From Carboxylicivirga litoralis (lineage in GTDB: Bacteria; Bacteroidota; Bacteroidia; Bacteroidales; Marinilabiliaceae), in contig NZ_JAFMVC010000027.1 of assembly GCF_025499605.1 (NCBI RefSeq), positions 1 through 61,138 on the forward strand: a stretch of 61,138 bases of DNA. Reading direction: 5' to 3'. The notes under the pieces are model-generated. The model did no database searches. It had not been told where the DNA came from and saw nothing but the letters and a program-made list of their open reading frames with translations. The position numbers and the translations under genes were made by a program. Position 1 is the first letter of the stretch. Each line of letters opens with the position of its first letter. Below are positions 1 to 7,700 of this stretch, piece by piece.

Positions 1-31
1 GTGTGCGCACACACTTTTTTCAATATATTTG
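1..31 (+). promoter_or_regulatory. Putative uxa operon promoter with overlapping CG-centred palindrome
   Basis: A perfect 12-bp palindrome, GTGTGCGCACAC, lies at 1-12. A Bacteroidota-type -7 box, TATATTTG (consensus TAnnTTTG), lies at 24-31. The palindrome sits where the -33 element would be. CG-centred palindromes are typical operators of LacI-family proteins, and such a regulator closes this operon at 4601, so autoregulated repression is plausible. The left edge is cut by the window, so no proper TTTG -33 box can be confirmed. Confidence 0.4.
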
Positions 32-75
32 CACAGTACATTATTCTAATCGTACCTATTAGAAATAGCCTATCA

Positions 76-133
76 CGAACTGAACAGTCAGTTCGACTTT
101 ACATTCTGAGATACCTGAGCTCCAGCCCAGGTA
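76..133 (+). promoter_or_regulatory. Two hairpins in the uxaB leader
   Basis: Arms CGAACTGA (76-83) and TCAGTTCG (88-95) form a perfect 8-bp stem around ACAG. A second inverted repeat, TACCTG (112-117) and CAGGTA (128-133), ends about 22 bases before the uxaB start. If transcription starts just after the -7 box at 24-31, both lie in a leader of about 115 nt. They could be operators or RNA structures; the sequence alone does not decide. Confidence 0.35.
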
Positions 134-155
134 TATATCACTTAATTTAAACACT

Positions 156-1595
156 ATGAAATCATTAAACAGAACAACGTATAACCAAGCTGTCAACCAT
201 CAATTTAAAATCCTCCAGTTTGGCGAAGGCAATTTTTTAAGAGCTTTTGTCGATTGGATGATTCACAAATCAAATAAGGCACTTGGTACAAACAATGGTG
301 TGGTGGTTGTTCAGCCATTGGCACAAGGCATGGTCGACCTGCTAAACAAGCAAGATAACCTGTACCATGTATTGCTGCAAGGCATGAAAGATGGCCAGGC
401 AGTGCAGGAAACTGAATTAGTGGATTGTATTATAGACGCCGTTAATCCGTATACCCAATACGAAGCTTATAAAAATTACTTTTTAAATCCTGAGCTGGAG
501 CTGGTCGTTTCGAATACCACTGAAGCCGGTATCAGTCGCATCGACGATGAAGATATTTTTGCCCTACCTCCCAAATCATTTCCTGGCAAAGTCACCCAAT
601 TATTGTATCAGCGATTTAAACATTTTGATGGTGCAGCCGATAAAGGCCTGACCTTCTTTTGTTGTGAATTAATTGAGAAGAATGCCACCATTCTAAAAGA
701 AATTGTGCTCGAACTATCGGTAGCCAACCAGCTTGAAGAAGCATTTATCAATTGGGTAAATACAAGCTGTTCATTCTGCAATACATTGGTAGACCGAATC
801 GTTCCTGGTTTCCCCAAAGCTAATATTAAAGAAATACAGGCTGAATTGGGTTATGAAGATAATCTGGTAGTAGTGGGCGAATACTTCCATTTGTGGGCCA
901 TTGAAGCACCGCAAGCGGTTCGCGACAAATATCCGTTTGATAAAGCCGGATTAAACGTGGTTTGGCTGGAAGACATGACTAAATTCCGTGACAAAAAAGT
1001 ACGCATCCTGAATGGTTCTCACACGGCTTTGGTACCTGTCGGATTATTGAGCGGACACCAAACCGTTAAGGAGGCATTTGACGATAAAACACTCGCCGCA
1101 TTTATCAATGACATGGTAGCCCAGGAAGTGATCCCGAATATCGATGGCGATAAGGACGCGTTAAAAGCCTTTGCTGATGAAATTTTGGAGCGTTTCTTTA
1201 ATCCATACATCCGTCACTTTTTAAAGGATATTTCACTCAACTCACTCTCCAAATGGATGACCCGTGATTATCCTTCACTTGTCGACAGTCTGGAACGTAA
1301 CGGACAACTGCCAGCTAAGCTCAGCTTCTCATTAGCTGCGTTATTAGTACTTTACCGGGGTCAATACAACAACCTAAATTTCACCATTAATGACACCCCA
1401 GAGCATGTGGCCTTCATCCAAAACGAATGGTCTGCGATGGAGTCATACGACGCATTAACCAGCAATATTCTCTCCAATCAAAGCATCTGGAACACCGACC
1501 TGTCTTCGGTTAATGGCTTAAGCGCTGCGGTGGCCAATTACATCGAAGCTATCATGGAAGAAGGCATTGAGACGGCATCAAAACAAGTGATCTAA
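156..1595 (+). CDS. uxaB: Tagaturonate reductase (altronate oxidoreductase)
   Basis: Cytoplasmic NAD-dependent enzyme of the mannitol dehydrogenase family. It reduces D-tagaturonate to D-altronate in galacturonate catabolism. The 479-residue length is normal for UxaB. The N-terminal nucleotide-binding start QFGEGNFLRAF is at residues 21-31, and the family NGSH motif is at about 286-289 in the C-terminal catalytic half. It is the first gene of a tight uxaB-uxaA-uxaC set: the next start is 11 bases after its stop, which supports the product assignment. A fructuronate reductase (UxuB) is the alternative within this family, but the partnership with altronate dehydratase favours UxaB. No transporter or KDG kinase is in the window, so the pathway must be completed elsewhere. 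Confidence 0.9.
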   Translation: MKSLNRTTYNQAVNHQFKILQFGEGNFLRAFVDWMIHKSNKALGTNNGVVVVQPLAQGMVDLLNKQDNLYHVLLQGMKDGQAVQETELVDCIIDAVNPYTQYEAYKNYFLNPELELVVSNTTEAGISRIDDEDIFALPPKSFPGKVTQLLYQRFKHFDGAADKGLTFFCCELIEKNATILKEIVLELSVANQLEEAFINWVNTSCSFCNTLVDRIVPGFPKANIKEIQAELGYEDNLVVVGEYFHLWAIEAPQAVRDKYPFDKAGLNVVWLEDMTKFRDKKVRILNGSHTALVPVGLLSGHQTVKEAFDDKTLAAFINDMVAQEVIPNIDGDKDALKAFADEILERFFNPYIRHFLKDISLNSLSKWMTRDYPSLVDSLERNGQLPAKLSFSLAALLVLYRGQYNNLNFTINDTPEHVAFIQNEWSAMESYDALTSNILSNQSIWNTDLSSVNGLSAAVANYIEAIMEEGIETASKQVI

Positions 1596-1606
1596 ATACA
1601 GATACA

Positions 1607-3097
1607 ATGAATCAGTTTTTACATATACATCCTAACGACAATGTGGTGGTAGCCCTACAGCCTATTTCAGCAGGCGCTGAATTGGAAGTTAATGCGACAC
1701 AGCTTAAGGTGCAGGCCGACATCCCACAGGGACATAAAATTGCAATTGCTCCAATTGCGAAAGGCGAACACATTATTAAATATGGCTATTCCATTGGTTT
1801 GGCCAAAGAGGATATAGAGCCAGGTCAACACGTTCATTCGCACAATGTGCGTACCGGCCTTGATGAAAATCTTGAATACCAATACACACCTAAAGGTCAG
1901 CCCTTATCAATTGCACACGAGGAGCGCACGTTTAACGGTTATGTCCGTAAAAATGGTGATGTGGGTATTAGAAATGAGTTATGGGTTATACCAACAGTCG
2001 GTTGTGTGAACGGCCAGGCCAAACTCATTGTTGATCAGTTAAAAGCAGAAAGTGATACAAGCCACCTTGACGATGTATTGGTTCTGAGTCATCAATATGG
2101 CTGCTCCCAATTGGGCAACGACCATGAGAACACGCAAAAAGCCCTGGCAGCTGCTATTAAGCACCCCAATGCAGGAGGCGTGTTGGTATTGGGCCTGGGA
2201 TGTGAAAACAATCAGGTCTCGCAGCTACAGGCCATCATTGGCGAGTGGGACGATGAGCGTGTTAAATTTCTTATTTCACAGGAAGTGGAAGATGAAGTGG
2301 AAAGTGGGCTTGAAATTGTAAAAGAGTTGTGCGAGAAGATGAAAACGGATGAGCGTCAGGCGGTGCCCGTATCAAAGCTTAAAATTGGCCTTAAATGTGG
2401 CGGTAGCGATGGTTTCTCAGGTATCACGGCCAATCCGCTGCTGGGCCGTTTTTCTGATTGGTTGGTGGCACAGGGCGGCACTACCGTTTTGACTGAAGTA
2501 CCTGAAATGTTTGGTGCCGAAACCATTTTAATGGAACGTGCCGAATCGAAAGATGTATTTTGTAAAACGGTTGACCTCATTAATGGCTTCAAAGATTATT
2601 TTAGAGCCAGTGAACAACCCATTTACGAAAATCCTTCGCCGGGAAATAAAAACGGAGGCATCACCACGTTGGAAGAAAAATCGCTGGGCTGTGTTCAAAA
2701 AGGAGGCGACGCCATTGTCAACGATGTCCTCAATTATGGAGAACAAATAAAAACACCGGGTCTCAACCTGCTTTGGTCACCGGGCAATGATTTAATAGCC
2801 AGCTCAGCTCTGGGTTTTACCGGTTGCCAAATGGTACTGTTCACCACAGGACGCGGCACGCCCTTTGGCAGCTTTGTTCCAACGATGAAAATTGCAACCA
2901 ACTCCAATCTGTTCAAGCATAAAAAAAACTGGATGGATTTCAATGCCGGAGGCCTGGTTGATGGTGAAGTGAGTATGGATGAGTTAAGAATCCAATTCAC
3001 CGATTTTCTGATTGAAATTGCCAATGGTCAAAAATTAAAACACGAGCTTACAAACTTTAAGGAGATTGCCATTTTTAAAAGTGGCGTCACCCTATAA
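1607..3097 (+). CDS. uxaA: Altronate dehydratase
   Basis: Dehydrates D-altronate to 2-keto-3-deoxygluconate in the cytoplasm, the step after UxaB. The 496-residue protein has the expected two-part build. An N-terminal SAF-type domain covers roughly residues 1-95 and ends near a HVHSHNV motif. The large C-terminal UxaA catalytic domain carries conserved Gly/Cys-rich stretches (VGCVNGQA, HQYGCSQLG, GLGCENNQ, LKCGGSDGFSG), which fit a metal-dependent dehydratase. It lies between uxaB (11-base gap) and uxaC (15-base gap), clearly in one transcript. Nothing looks truncated. Confidence 0.9.
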   Translation: MNQFLHIHPNDNVVVALQPISAGAELEVNATQLKVQADIPQGHKIAIAPIAKGEHIIKYGYSIGLAKEDIEPGQHVHSHNVRTGLDENLEYQYTPKGQPLSIAHEERTFNGYVRKNGDVGIRNELWVIPTVGCVNGQAKLIVDQLKAESDTSHLDDVLVLSHQYGCSQLGNDHENTQKALAAAIKHPNAGGVLVLGLGCENNQVSQLQAIIGEWDDERVKFLISQEVEDEVESGLEIVKELCEKMKTDERQAVPVSKLKIGLKCGGSDGFSGITANPLLGRFSDWLVAQGGTTVLTEVPEMFGAETILMERAESKDVFCKTVDLINGFKDYFRASEQPIYENPSPGNKNGGITTLEEKSLGCVQKGGDAIVNDVLNYGEQIKTPGLNLLWSPGNDLIASSALGFTGCQMVLFTTGRGTPFGSFVPTMKIATNSNLFKHKKNWMDFNAGGLVDGEVSMDELRIQFTDFLIEIANGQKLKHELTNFKEIAIFKSGVTL

Positions 3098-3112
3098 TAA
3101 AACATTACTACA

Positions 3113-4513
3113 ATGAGTACTTTTATACATGACGATTTTTTATTGTCGAACGACATTGCAAAGCAGTTGTATCACAATTATGCAGCGAAGTTGCCAATTA
3201 TTGACTACCATTGCCACATTCCGCCGCAGCAAATTGCTGAGGATATCAACTTCAAAAACCTGACCGAAATATGGTTGTATGGCGATCATTACAAGTGGCG
3301 GGCTATGCGTACCAATGGTATCCCAGAGAATGAAATTACAGGCGATGTCAGTGATTGGGATAAGTTTTACAACTGGGCTCAAACGGTACCATACACCTTA
3401 CGTAATCCACTTTATCATTGGACGCACCTGGAGCTGAACAAACCATTCGGCATTAAAACACTACTAAACAAAGAAACAGCGAAAGCTATTTGGGACGAAT
3501 GTAATGAGAAGTTACAGCAACCGGAATTTTCGTGTAAAGGCTTAATTAAACAAGCCAATGTTGAAGTGATCTGCACCACCGATGATCCGGCCGATTCGTT
3601 GGAGTATCACCAGATGATTAAAGAGTCGGGTTTTGAAGCAAAAGTGTTCCCAACCTGGCGAGCCGACAAAGCCATGGCCATTGATAACCTGGATGATTTT
3701 AACACTTACCTGATTAAACTAGGTGACGCAGCAGACATGTCCATTACTAATTATTCACAGCTGAAAAAAGCCTTACAAATCCGACAAGATTTCTTTGAAA
3801 AAATGGGCTGTAAATTATCTGATCATGGTTTGGATCGTTTCTTCTGTGATGATTACACCGAAACAGAGATTGAAGCCATTTTTGAAAAAGCAATCAACAA
3901 AACAGCTTTATCGGCTACTGAGATATTGAAATATAAGTCAGCGGTTTTATATGAATTGGCTGTGATGGATTACAACAAAGGCTGGACACAACAATTTCAT
4001 ATTGGAGCCATTCGTAACAACAACACCAAAATGTTTAATGAATTAGGCGCCGACACCGGTTTCGATTCCATTGGTGATGATTTAGTAGCCAAAGATTTAT
4101 CGAAGTTTTTAAACCGCCTTGCTACCGAGGATAAATTGACAAAAACGATTTTGTACAACCTCAACCCGGCTCATAACGAAGTGTATGCTACCATGCTTGG
4201 TAACTTCCAGGATGGAACGGTTGCTGGAAAAATTCAGTGGGGCTCTGGCTGGTGGTTCCTCGACCAAAAAGACGGGATGGAGAAACAAATGAATGCGTTA
4301 TCTAACCTGGGCTTGTTAAGTCGTTTTGTTGGTATGCTCACCGACTCACGAAGCTTTTTGAGTTACAGTCGTCACGAGTATTTCAGACGTATTCTGTGTA
4401 ACCTGCTTGGCCAGGACGTTGAAAATGGACTCATCCCTAATGATATGGAACTATTAAAAGAGTACGTTGAAGGCATCTGCTATTACAATGCTAAAAACTA
4501 TTTCAATTTTTAA
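3113..4513 (+). CDS. uxaC: Glucuronate/galacturonate isomerase
   Basis: Interconverts D-glucuronate with D-fructuronate and D-galacturonate with D-tagaturonate, the entry step of the pathway. At 466 residues it has normal length for the family. The amidohydrolase-like metal site motif DYHCHIPP is at residues 31-38 (H33 and H35). Other family stretches are present, such as HIGAIRNNN and WGSGWWFLDQKDGM. It is the last enzyme gene before a terminator-like hairpin (4562-4598) and the LacI-type regulator. Because this isomerase accepts both hexuronates, the operon could serve pectin-derived galacturonate and glucuronate from host or algal glycans. The substrate cannot be fixed from sequence. Confidence 0.92.
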   Translation: MSTFIHDDFLLSNDIAKQLYHNYAAKLPIIDYHCHIPPQQIAEDINFKNLTEIWLYGDHYKWRAMRTNGIPENEITGDVSDWDKFYNWAQTVPYTLRNPLYHWTHLELNKPFGIKTLLNKETAKAIWDECNEKLQQPEFSCKGLIKQANVEVICTTDDPADSLEYHQMIKESGFEAKVFPTWRADKAMAIDNLDDFNTYLIKLGDAADMSITNYSQLKKALQIRQDFFEKMGCKLSDHGLDRFFCDDYTETEIEAIFEKAINKTALSATEILKYKSAVLYELAVMDYNKGWTQQFHIGAIRNNNTKMFNELGADTGFDSIGDDLVAKDLSKFLNRLATEDKLTKTILYNLNPAHNEVYATMLGNFQDGTVAGKIQWGSGWWFLDQKDGMEKQMNALSNLGLLSRFVGMLTDSRSFLSYSRHEYFRRILCNLLGQDVENGLIPNDMELLKEYVEGICYYNAKNYFNF

Positions 4514-4561
4514 ATAAGAACAATTTACTTTTTCTTTGAATGCAACAATGAAAATAACAGA

Positions 4562-4598
4562 GCGTCGGCTTCCCCACCGGCGTTCTTATTTGTTTTTT
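4562..4598 (+). terminator. Terminator-like hairpin after uxaC
   Basis: A 7-bp stem (4562-4568 with 4577-4583, two G-U pairs) is followed by a T-rich run to 4598. It separates the three enzyme genes from the regulator at 4601, so it probably lowers read-through and keeps regulator levels low. Confidence 0.6.
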
Positions 4599-4600
4599 AA

Positions 4601-5653
4601 ATGAAAATACGAATTGTAGATATCGCGAAAAAAGCCGACGTTTCTGTAGGAACCGTGGATCGTTACATCCATAAGCGCGGTAAAGTCTCGAAAAAAGCTA
4701 CTGAAAAAATACAGCAGGCGGTCAAAGAATTAGGTTATGAACCGGATATCCTGGCCCGCAATCTGGCACTTAAAAAAGAGTTTAAAATAGTATGCCTCCT
4801 ACCCGACCCCAACGAAACCAAATATTGGGAGCGCCCTGATTCAGGTGTTGATAAGGCGATTAGTGAACTATCATCGTTTAAAGTAACGATTGAAAAAGTA
4901 TTTTTCACGCCACGACTTGAGTCCTTTAACAAAGCCTGCCAAAAGGCCATTGAAGCACAGGCCGATGGCATTGTTTACGTACCTATGTTTTTAGATGCTT
5001 CTTTGCATTTTGCCGAGCAGCTTCATCAAAAGAACATCGCCTCCATTCAAATCAACATCCATCTTCCAGAGGCTCAACCATTAGCATTTATCGGGCAAAA
5101 TCCCTTTGCAGCGGGCGAAGTAGCTGCCAGTTTGTGTGATATGGCCCGTCATGAAAACGATGCTATTCTTATCACCTATATATCCAAAAAAGAGCAGGAA
5201 TATGCCCATCATCATGCGCGTATCGATGGTTTTACACAATACTTCGACAAATCGTCTTCAGCAAAACCAGAGATACACCATTTGAGCCTAAAAATAGATG
5301 AAGATGAAAGCCAGCATGAGTTGCTGTTGACTCAGTTTCTGGAACAACAACCGCAGGTTAAAATAATTTACGTGCCTAACTCGCGGGCCTATCGCATTGC
5401 TTCCATTCTTGATAAAAATCAAACCAACAAGATAATTGTGGGTTTTGATACGCTGAATGAAAACATTGCCTATATGCAGCAGGGAATCATTGATTTTTTA
5501 ATTGGTCAACAATCCATGTCGCAAGGCTACAATGCGGTCATGCTCATGTTTAATGCCTTATTCCGCAAAGAAGATCCTGCGTCAACCAATTATATGCCCA
5601 TCGATATTTTGAATAAGTTCAACATGGATTTTTATGAAGGGGTGCTCAAATAA
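4601..5653 (+). CDS. LacI-family transcriptional regulator of the uxa operon
   Basis: A 350-residue DNA-binding regulator. The LacI helix-turn-helix and hinge helix occupy residues 3-55 (VDIAKKADVSVGTVDRYIHK, then ILARNLALKK). A periplasmic-binding-protein-like sensor domain follows from about residue 65 to the end (FKIVCLLPDP, ADGIVYVPMF, KIIVGFDTLNEN). It is the last gene of the hexuronate cluster and the only regulator in it, so sensing a hexuronate or pathway intermediate is the simplest role. The CG-centred palindrome upstream of uxaB is a candidate operator. The start is taken at the first in-frame ATG, directly after the T-tract of the preceding hairpin. The ligand is unknown. Confidence 0.85.
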   Translation: MKIRIVDIAKKADVSVGTVDRYIHKRGKVSKKATEKIQQAVKELGYEPDILARNLALKKEFKIVCLLPDPNETKYWERPDSGVDKAISELSSFKVTIEKVFFTPRLESFNKACQKAIEAQADGIVYVPMFLDASLHFAEQLHQKNIASIQINIHLPEAQPLAFIGQNPFAAGEVAASLCDMARHENDAILITYISKKEQEYAHHHARIDGFTQYFDKSSSAKPEIHHLSLKIDEDESQHELLLTQFLEQQPQVKIIYVPNSRAYRIASILDKNQTNKIIVGFDTLNENIAYMQQGIIDFLIGQQSMSQGYNAVMLMFNALFRKEDPASTNYMPIDILNKFNMDFYEGVLK

Positions 5654-5687
5654 ATGCGACCTGAACTCAATCAAATCGCATTTTTTT
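5652..5687 (+). terminator. Rho-independent terminator of the uxa operon
   Basis: Perfect 8-bp stem AAATGCGA (5652-5659) and TCGCATTT (5676-5683), with a run of seven T from 5681. It overlaps the stop codon of the LacI-type regulator and ends the plus-strand operon. Confidence 0.8.
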
Positions 5688-6150
5688 GTATTGCGTCTTC
5701 TGTATTAATTAATTATAGCAATAGTTTGAAAAACAAAGCCTAGAAAATTAAAAAACAGGCTAGCATCTCCATCAACATCAATACAATATCTTATTAACGT
5801 TGATCATCATTCCCTGTGCTCTTCCTTCCACAGGAATGTTTACTCCGGGTAAAGGTTCTTTATTTAGGTCATTTTCTTTACTACTTACATTTATTGCCTG
5901 CGCAAAACCAACTATTTGCACCTTAAGAACAGAAGTAGTATGACTTCTCTTCTGCACCGACAATTGATTCTCATCATAAAATTAAAGTTCCCTTCCCCCA
6001 ATTAAATGCCGGTCAAAACTAGAAAATTCAGACTTGAGTGGTCAAGATACGGGCATTAAATTCCAATATCGGTCTGATAAAAACTGCAAATTCCATATTC
6101 ACTTACCAACTCATTCACATTTTCACACCACAGACATTAAAAAATCGTAT
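5654..6150. other. Intergenic region between convergent operons
   Basis: This 497-base gap lies between the plus-strand regulator and the minus-strand sulfatase. It holds the uxa terminator at its left end and the SusC remnant at 5705-5985. The stretch 6000-6150 is AT-rich with an imperfect inverted repeat (ATTAAATGCC near 6001 against GGGCATTAAAT near 6052). I see no intact gene in it. Confidence 0.6.
5705..5985 (-). pseudogene. Decayed N-terminal fragment of a SusC/TonB-dependent receptor
   Basis: Reading the minus strand gives SusC N-terminus pieces split over frames. One frame, up to about 5915, begins with ATG and a hydrophobic stretch (VILLLFL) and then stops. A second frame (to 5778) reads VGFAQA, then KEPLPGVNIPVEG and AQGMM. 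A third frame (about 5790-5707) reads IDVDGDASLFFNFLGF and QTIAI. These match the signal-peptide end and the carboxypeptidase-D-like regulatory domain that both intact SusC proteins in this window carry (compare PLPGVNVYEQ and LVFSFIGFQTQ). Everything beyond this domain is missing, so it cannot make a transporter. It lies directly downstream of the array's last sulfatase, as if a terminal susC was deleted. The order of pieces makes a chance match unlikely. Confidence 0.7.
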
Positions 6151-7584
6151 TTATGGCTTAAAAATAAACGCCTCAGAAACTGTTCGAGCCTCTTTAAATA
6201 ATTCTTGCATATCCTTTATAATTTCAGGAAATAGACTTGCAATATTATTCTCCTCTCCCGGATCGCTTTCCAAATCAAATAGCTCCAGTGTTGCTTTTTC
6301 CGGAGCGAGCACATTGTATTTCACACATTTCCAATTCCCCATCCTAATGGCCTGTCTGCCATTCAGCTCATGAAACTCCCAATAAAGGTACTCATGCTGC
6401 TGTTGTGAGTCTTTTCCAAGTAATGTGGGAACCATCGAAATACCATCAATGTGTTGCGGCGTATTTGCCTGTGTTAACTCCGTTAAAGTGGGCAGCCAAT
6501 CCCAAAAGGCCGAGATGTGTTCCGTTTGGCTTCCCTCCTTTATCACACTAGGCCAGCTGGCAATTAAAGGCACACGGATTCCTCCTTCGTACAAATCCCT
6601 CTTGCAACCTCTGAAAGGACCGTTGCTATTGAAATAATCAGGCTGTGCACCGCCTTCCTTATGCGGACCGTTATCCGATGTAAAGATGATTAACGTATTA
6701 TCGGCAATGCCCAGTTCGTTTACTTTGTTGACGATGTCACCCACCTGCTCATCCAGTAGGTGCACCATGGCTGCAAAGGCCGCATGCGACTCCGGTTGTG
6801 AACCATAACCACCATTGCGATAGGCAGGTCCGTCATCAACGCCTTTATAGTTGTGCTCAGGCTCAAATTTACCACGATACAAATCCATGTACTCTTCCGG
6901 AACCTGCAGTTCGGCGTGCGGAATAATTGTTGGCACGTAGCAAAAGAATGGTTCATCGTGATGGGTTTCTATAAACTCAATTGTTTTCTCATGAATCAAC
7001 TGAGGCGCATAAGTACCAGCCGCTTTCCCTTCATTTGCCTTCAACACCAGGCTGTCTTGGTTGTCGCGTAAAAAATAGGGATAGTAATTATGGCCTATGC
7101 GTTGGCAGTTATAGCCAAAGAAAGTATCAAAACCCTGGTTATTCGCATCACCTTCTGAGCCAGGATAACCCAGCCCCCATTTACCAAATGCTCCAGTAGC
7201 GTATCCTTTTTCTTTTAATAACTCAGCCAATGTCACCACCTCTGCACTCATTGGATACTGGCCTTCTGGCCGCACCTCCTTATTACCACGGATAAACGTA
7301 TGGCCAGTGTGTTGGCCAGTCATCAAAGCTGAGCGCGATGGCGCACACACTGTACTGCCTGAATAATGCTGCGTAAACAACATTCCTTGCTGAGCCAGTT
7401 TGTCAATGTTTGGTGTTGCGAATTTAGTTTGTCCGTAACAACTCAAATCACCATAACCCAAATCATCGGCCAAAATAAAGATGATGTTGGGAGACTTTAC
7501 TTTACCAGCATCTCCACAACCTGTCAATAAGAGTACAAACCCGGCACATGCCAGTGTAATTACCCTCCTTAGTTTAAACTTCAT
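6151..7584 (-). CDS. Lipoprotein sulfatase (S1 family), sulfatase 1
   Basis: Removes sulfate esters from glycans. It is predicted to be anchored in the envelope: the signal peptide ends in LLLTGC with lipid Cys23. The S1 active-site motif CAPSR has Cys80 as the residue matured to formylglycine by a separate enzyme not found here. Metal ligands ADDLGYGD lie at about 39-46, and DNGPH sits in the second metal-site segment. Length (477 residues) is normal. It is the last gene of the minus-strand array; a purine-rich AAGGGGGAG precedes its ATG, unusually strong for this phylum. The neighbours (GH20, GH110, GH2) point to sulfated galactose or HexNAc as substrate. The exact position is not resolvable without subfamily assignment. 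Confidence 0.88.
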   Translation of the reverse strand: MKFKLRRVITLACAGFVLLLTGCGDAGKVKSPNIIFILADDLGYGDLSCYGQTKFATPNIDKLAQQGMLFTQHYSGSTVCAPSRSALMTGQHTGHTFIRGNKEVRPEGQYPMSAEVVTLAELLKEKGYATGAFGKWGLGYPGSEGDANNQGFDTFFGYNCQRIGHNYYPYFLRDNQDSLVLKANEGKAAGTYAPQLIHEKTIEFIETHHDEPFFCYVPTIIPHAELQVPEEYMDLYRGKFEPEHNYKGVDDGPAYRNGGYGSQPESHAAFAAMVHLLDEQVGDIVNKVNELGIADNTLIIFTSDNGPHKEGGAQPDYFNSNGPFRGCKRDLYEGGIRVPLIASWPSVIKEGSQTEHISAFWDWLPTLTELTQANTPQHIDGISMVPTLLGKDSQQQHEYLYWEFHELNGRQAIRMGNWKCVKYNVLAPEKATLELFDLESDPGEENNIASLFPEIIKDMQELFKEARTVSEAFIFKP

Positions 7585-7655
7585 AACTCCCCCTTCCTAT
7601 TTGTTTTAAAGTCGTTACTTCTAATGTTATTCTATTTATATAAAACTAATCAATA

Positions 7656-7691
7656 CCATGCCACCAGCCAGTTTTATAGTTGACGGCATGG
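7656..7691 (-). other. Intercistronic hairpin between GH20 and sulfatase 1
   Basis: Perfect 7-bp inverted repeat CCATGCC (7656-7662) and GGCATGG (7685-7691) with a 22-base loop, just after the GH20 stop codon. There is no T-run, so it is more likely an mRNA-stability or processing element than a terminator. Confidence 0.3.
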
Positions 7692-7700
7692 CAATAATCA

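Noticed and set aside
1-20. GTGTGCGCACAC followed by T-run as a terminator of an upstream gene
   Set aside because: Only 12 bases with no loop, and the upstream gene is outside the window. An operator reading is at least as good, so no terminator is claimed.
5778-5963. A 61-codon minus-strand frame taken as a small gene
   Set aside because: It is one piece of the frameshifted SusC remnant; flanking frames continue the same domain.
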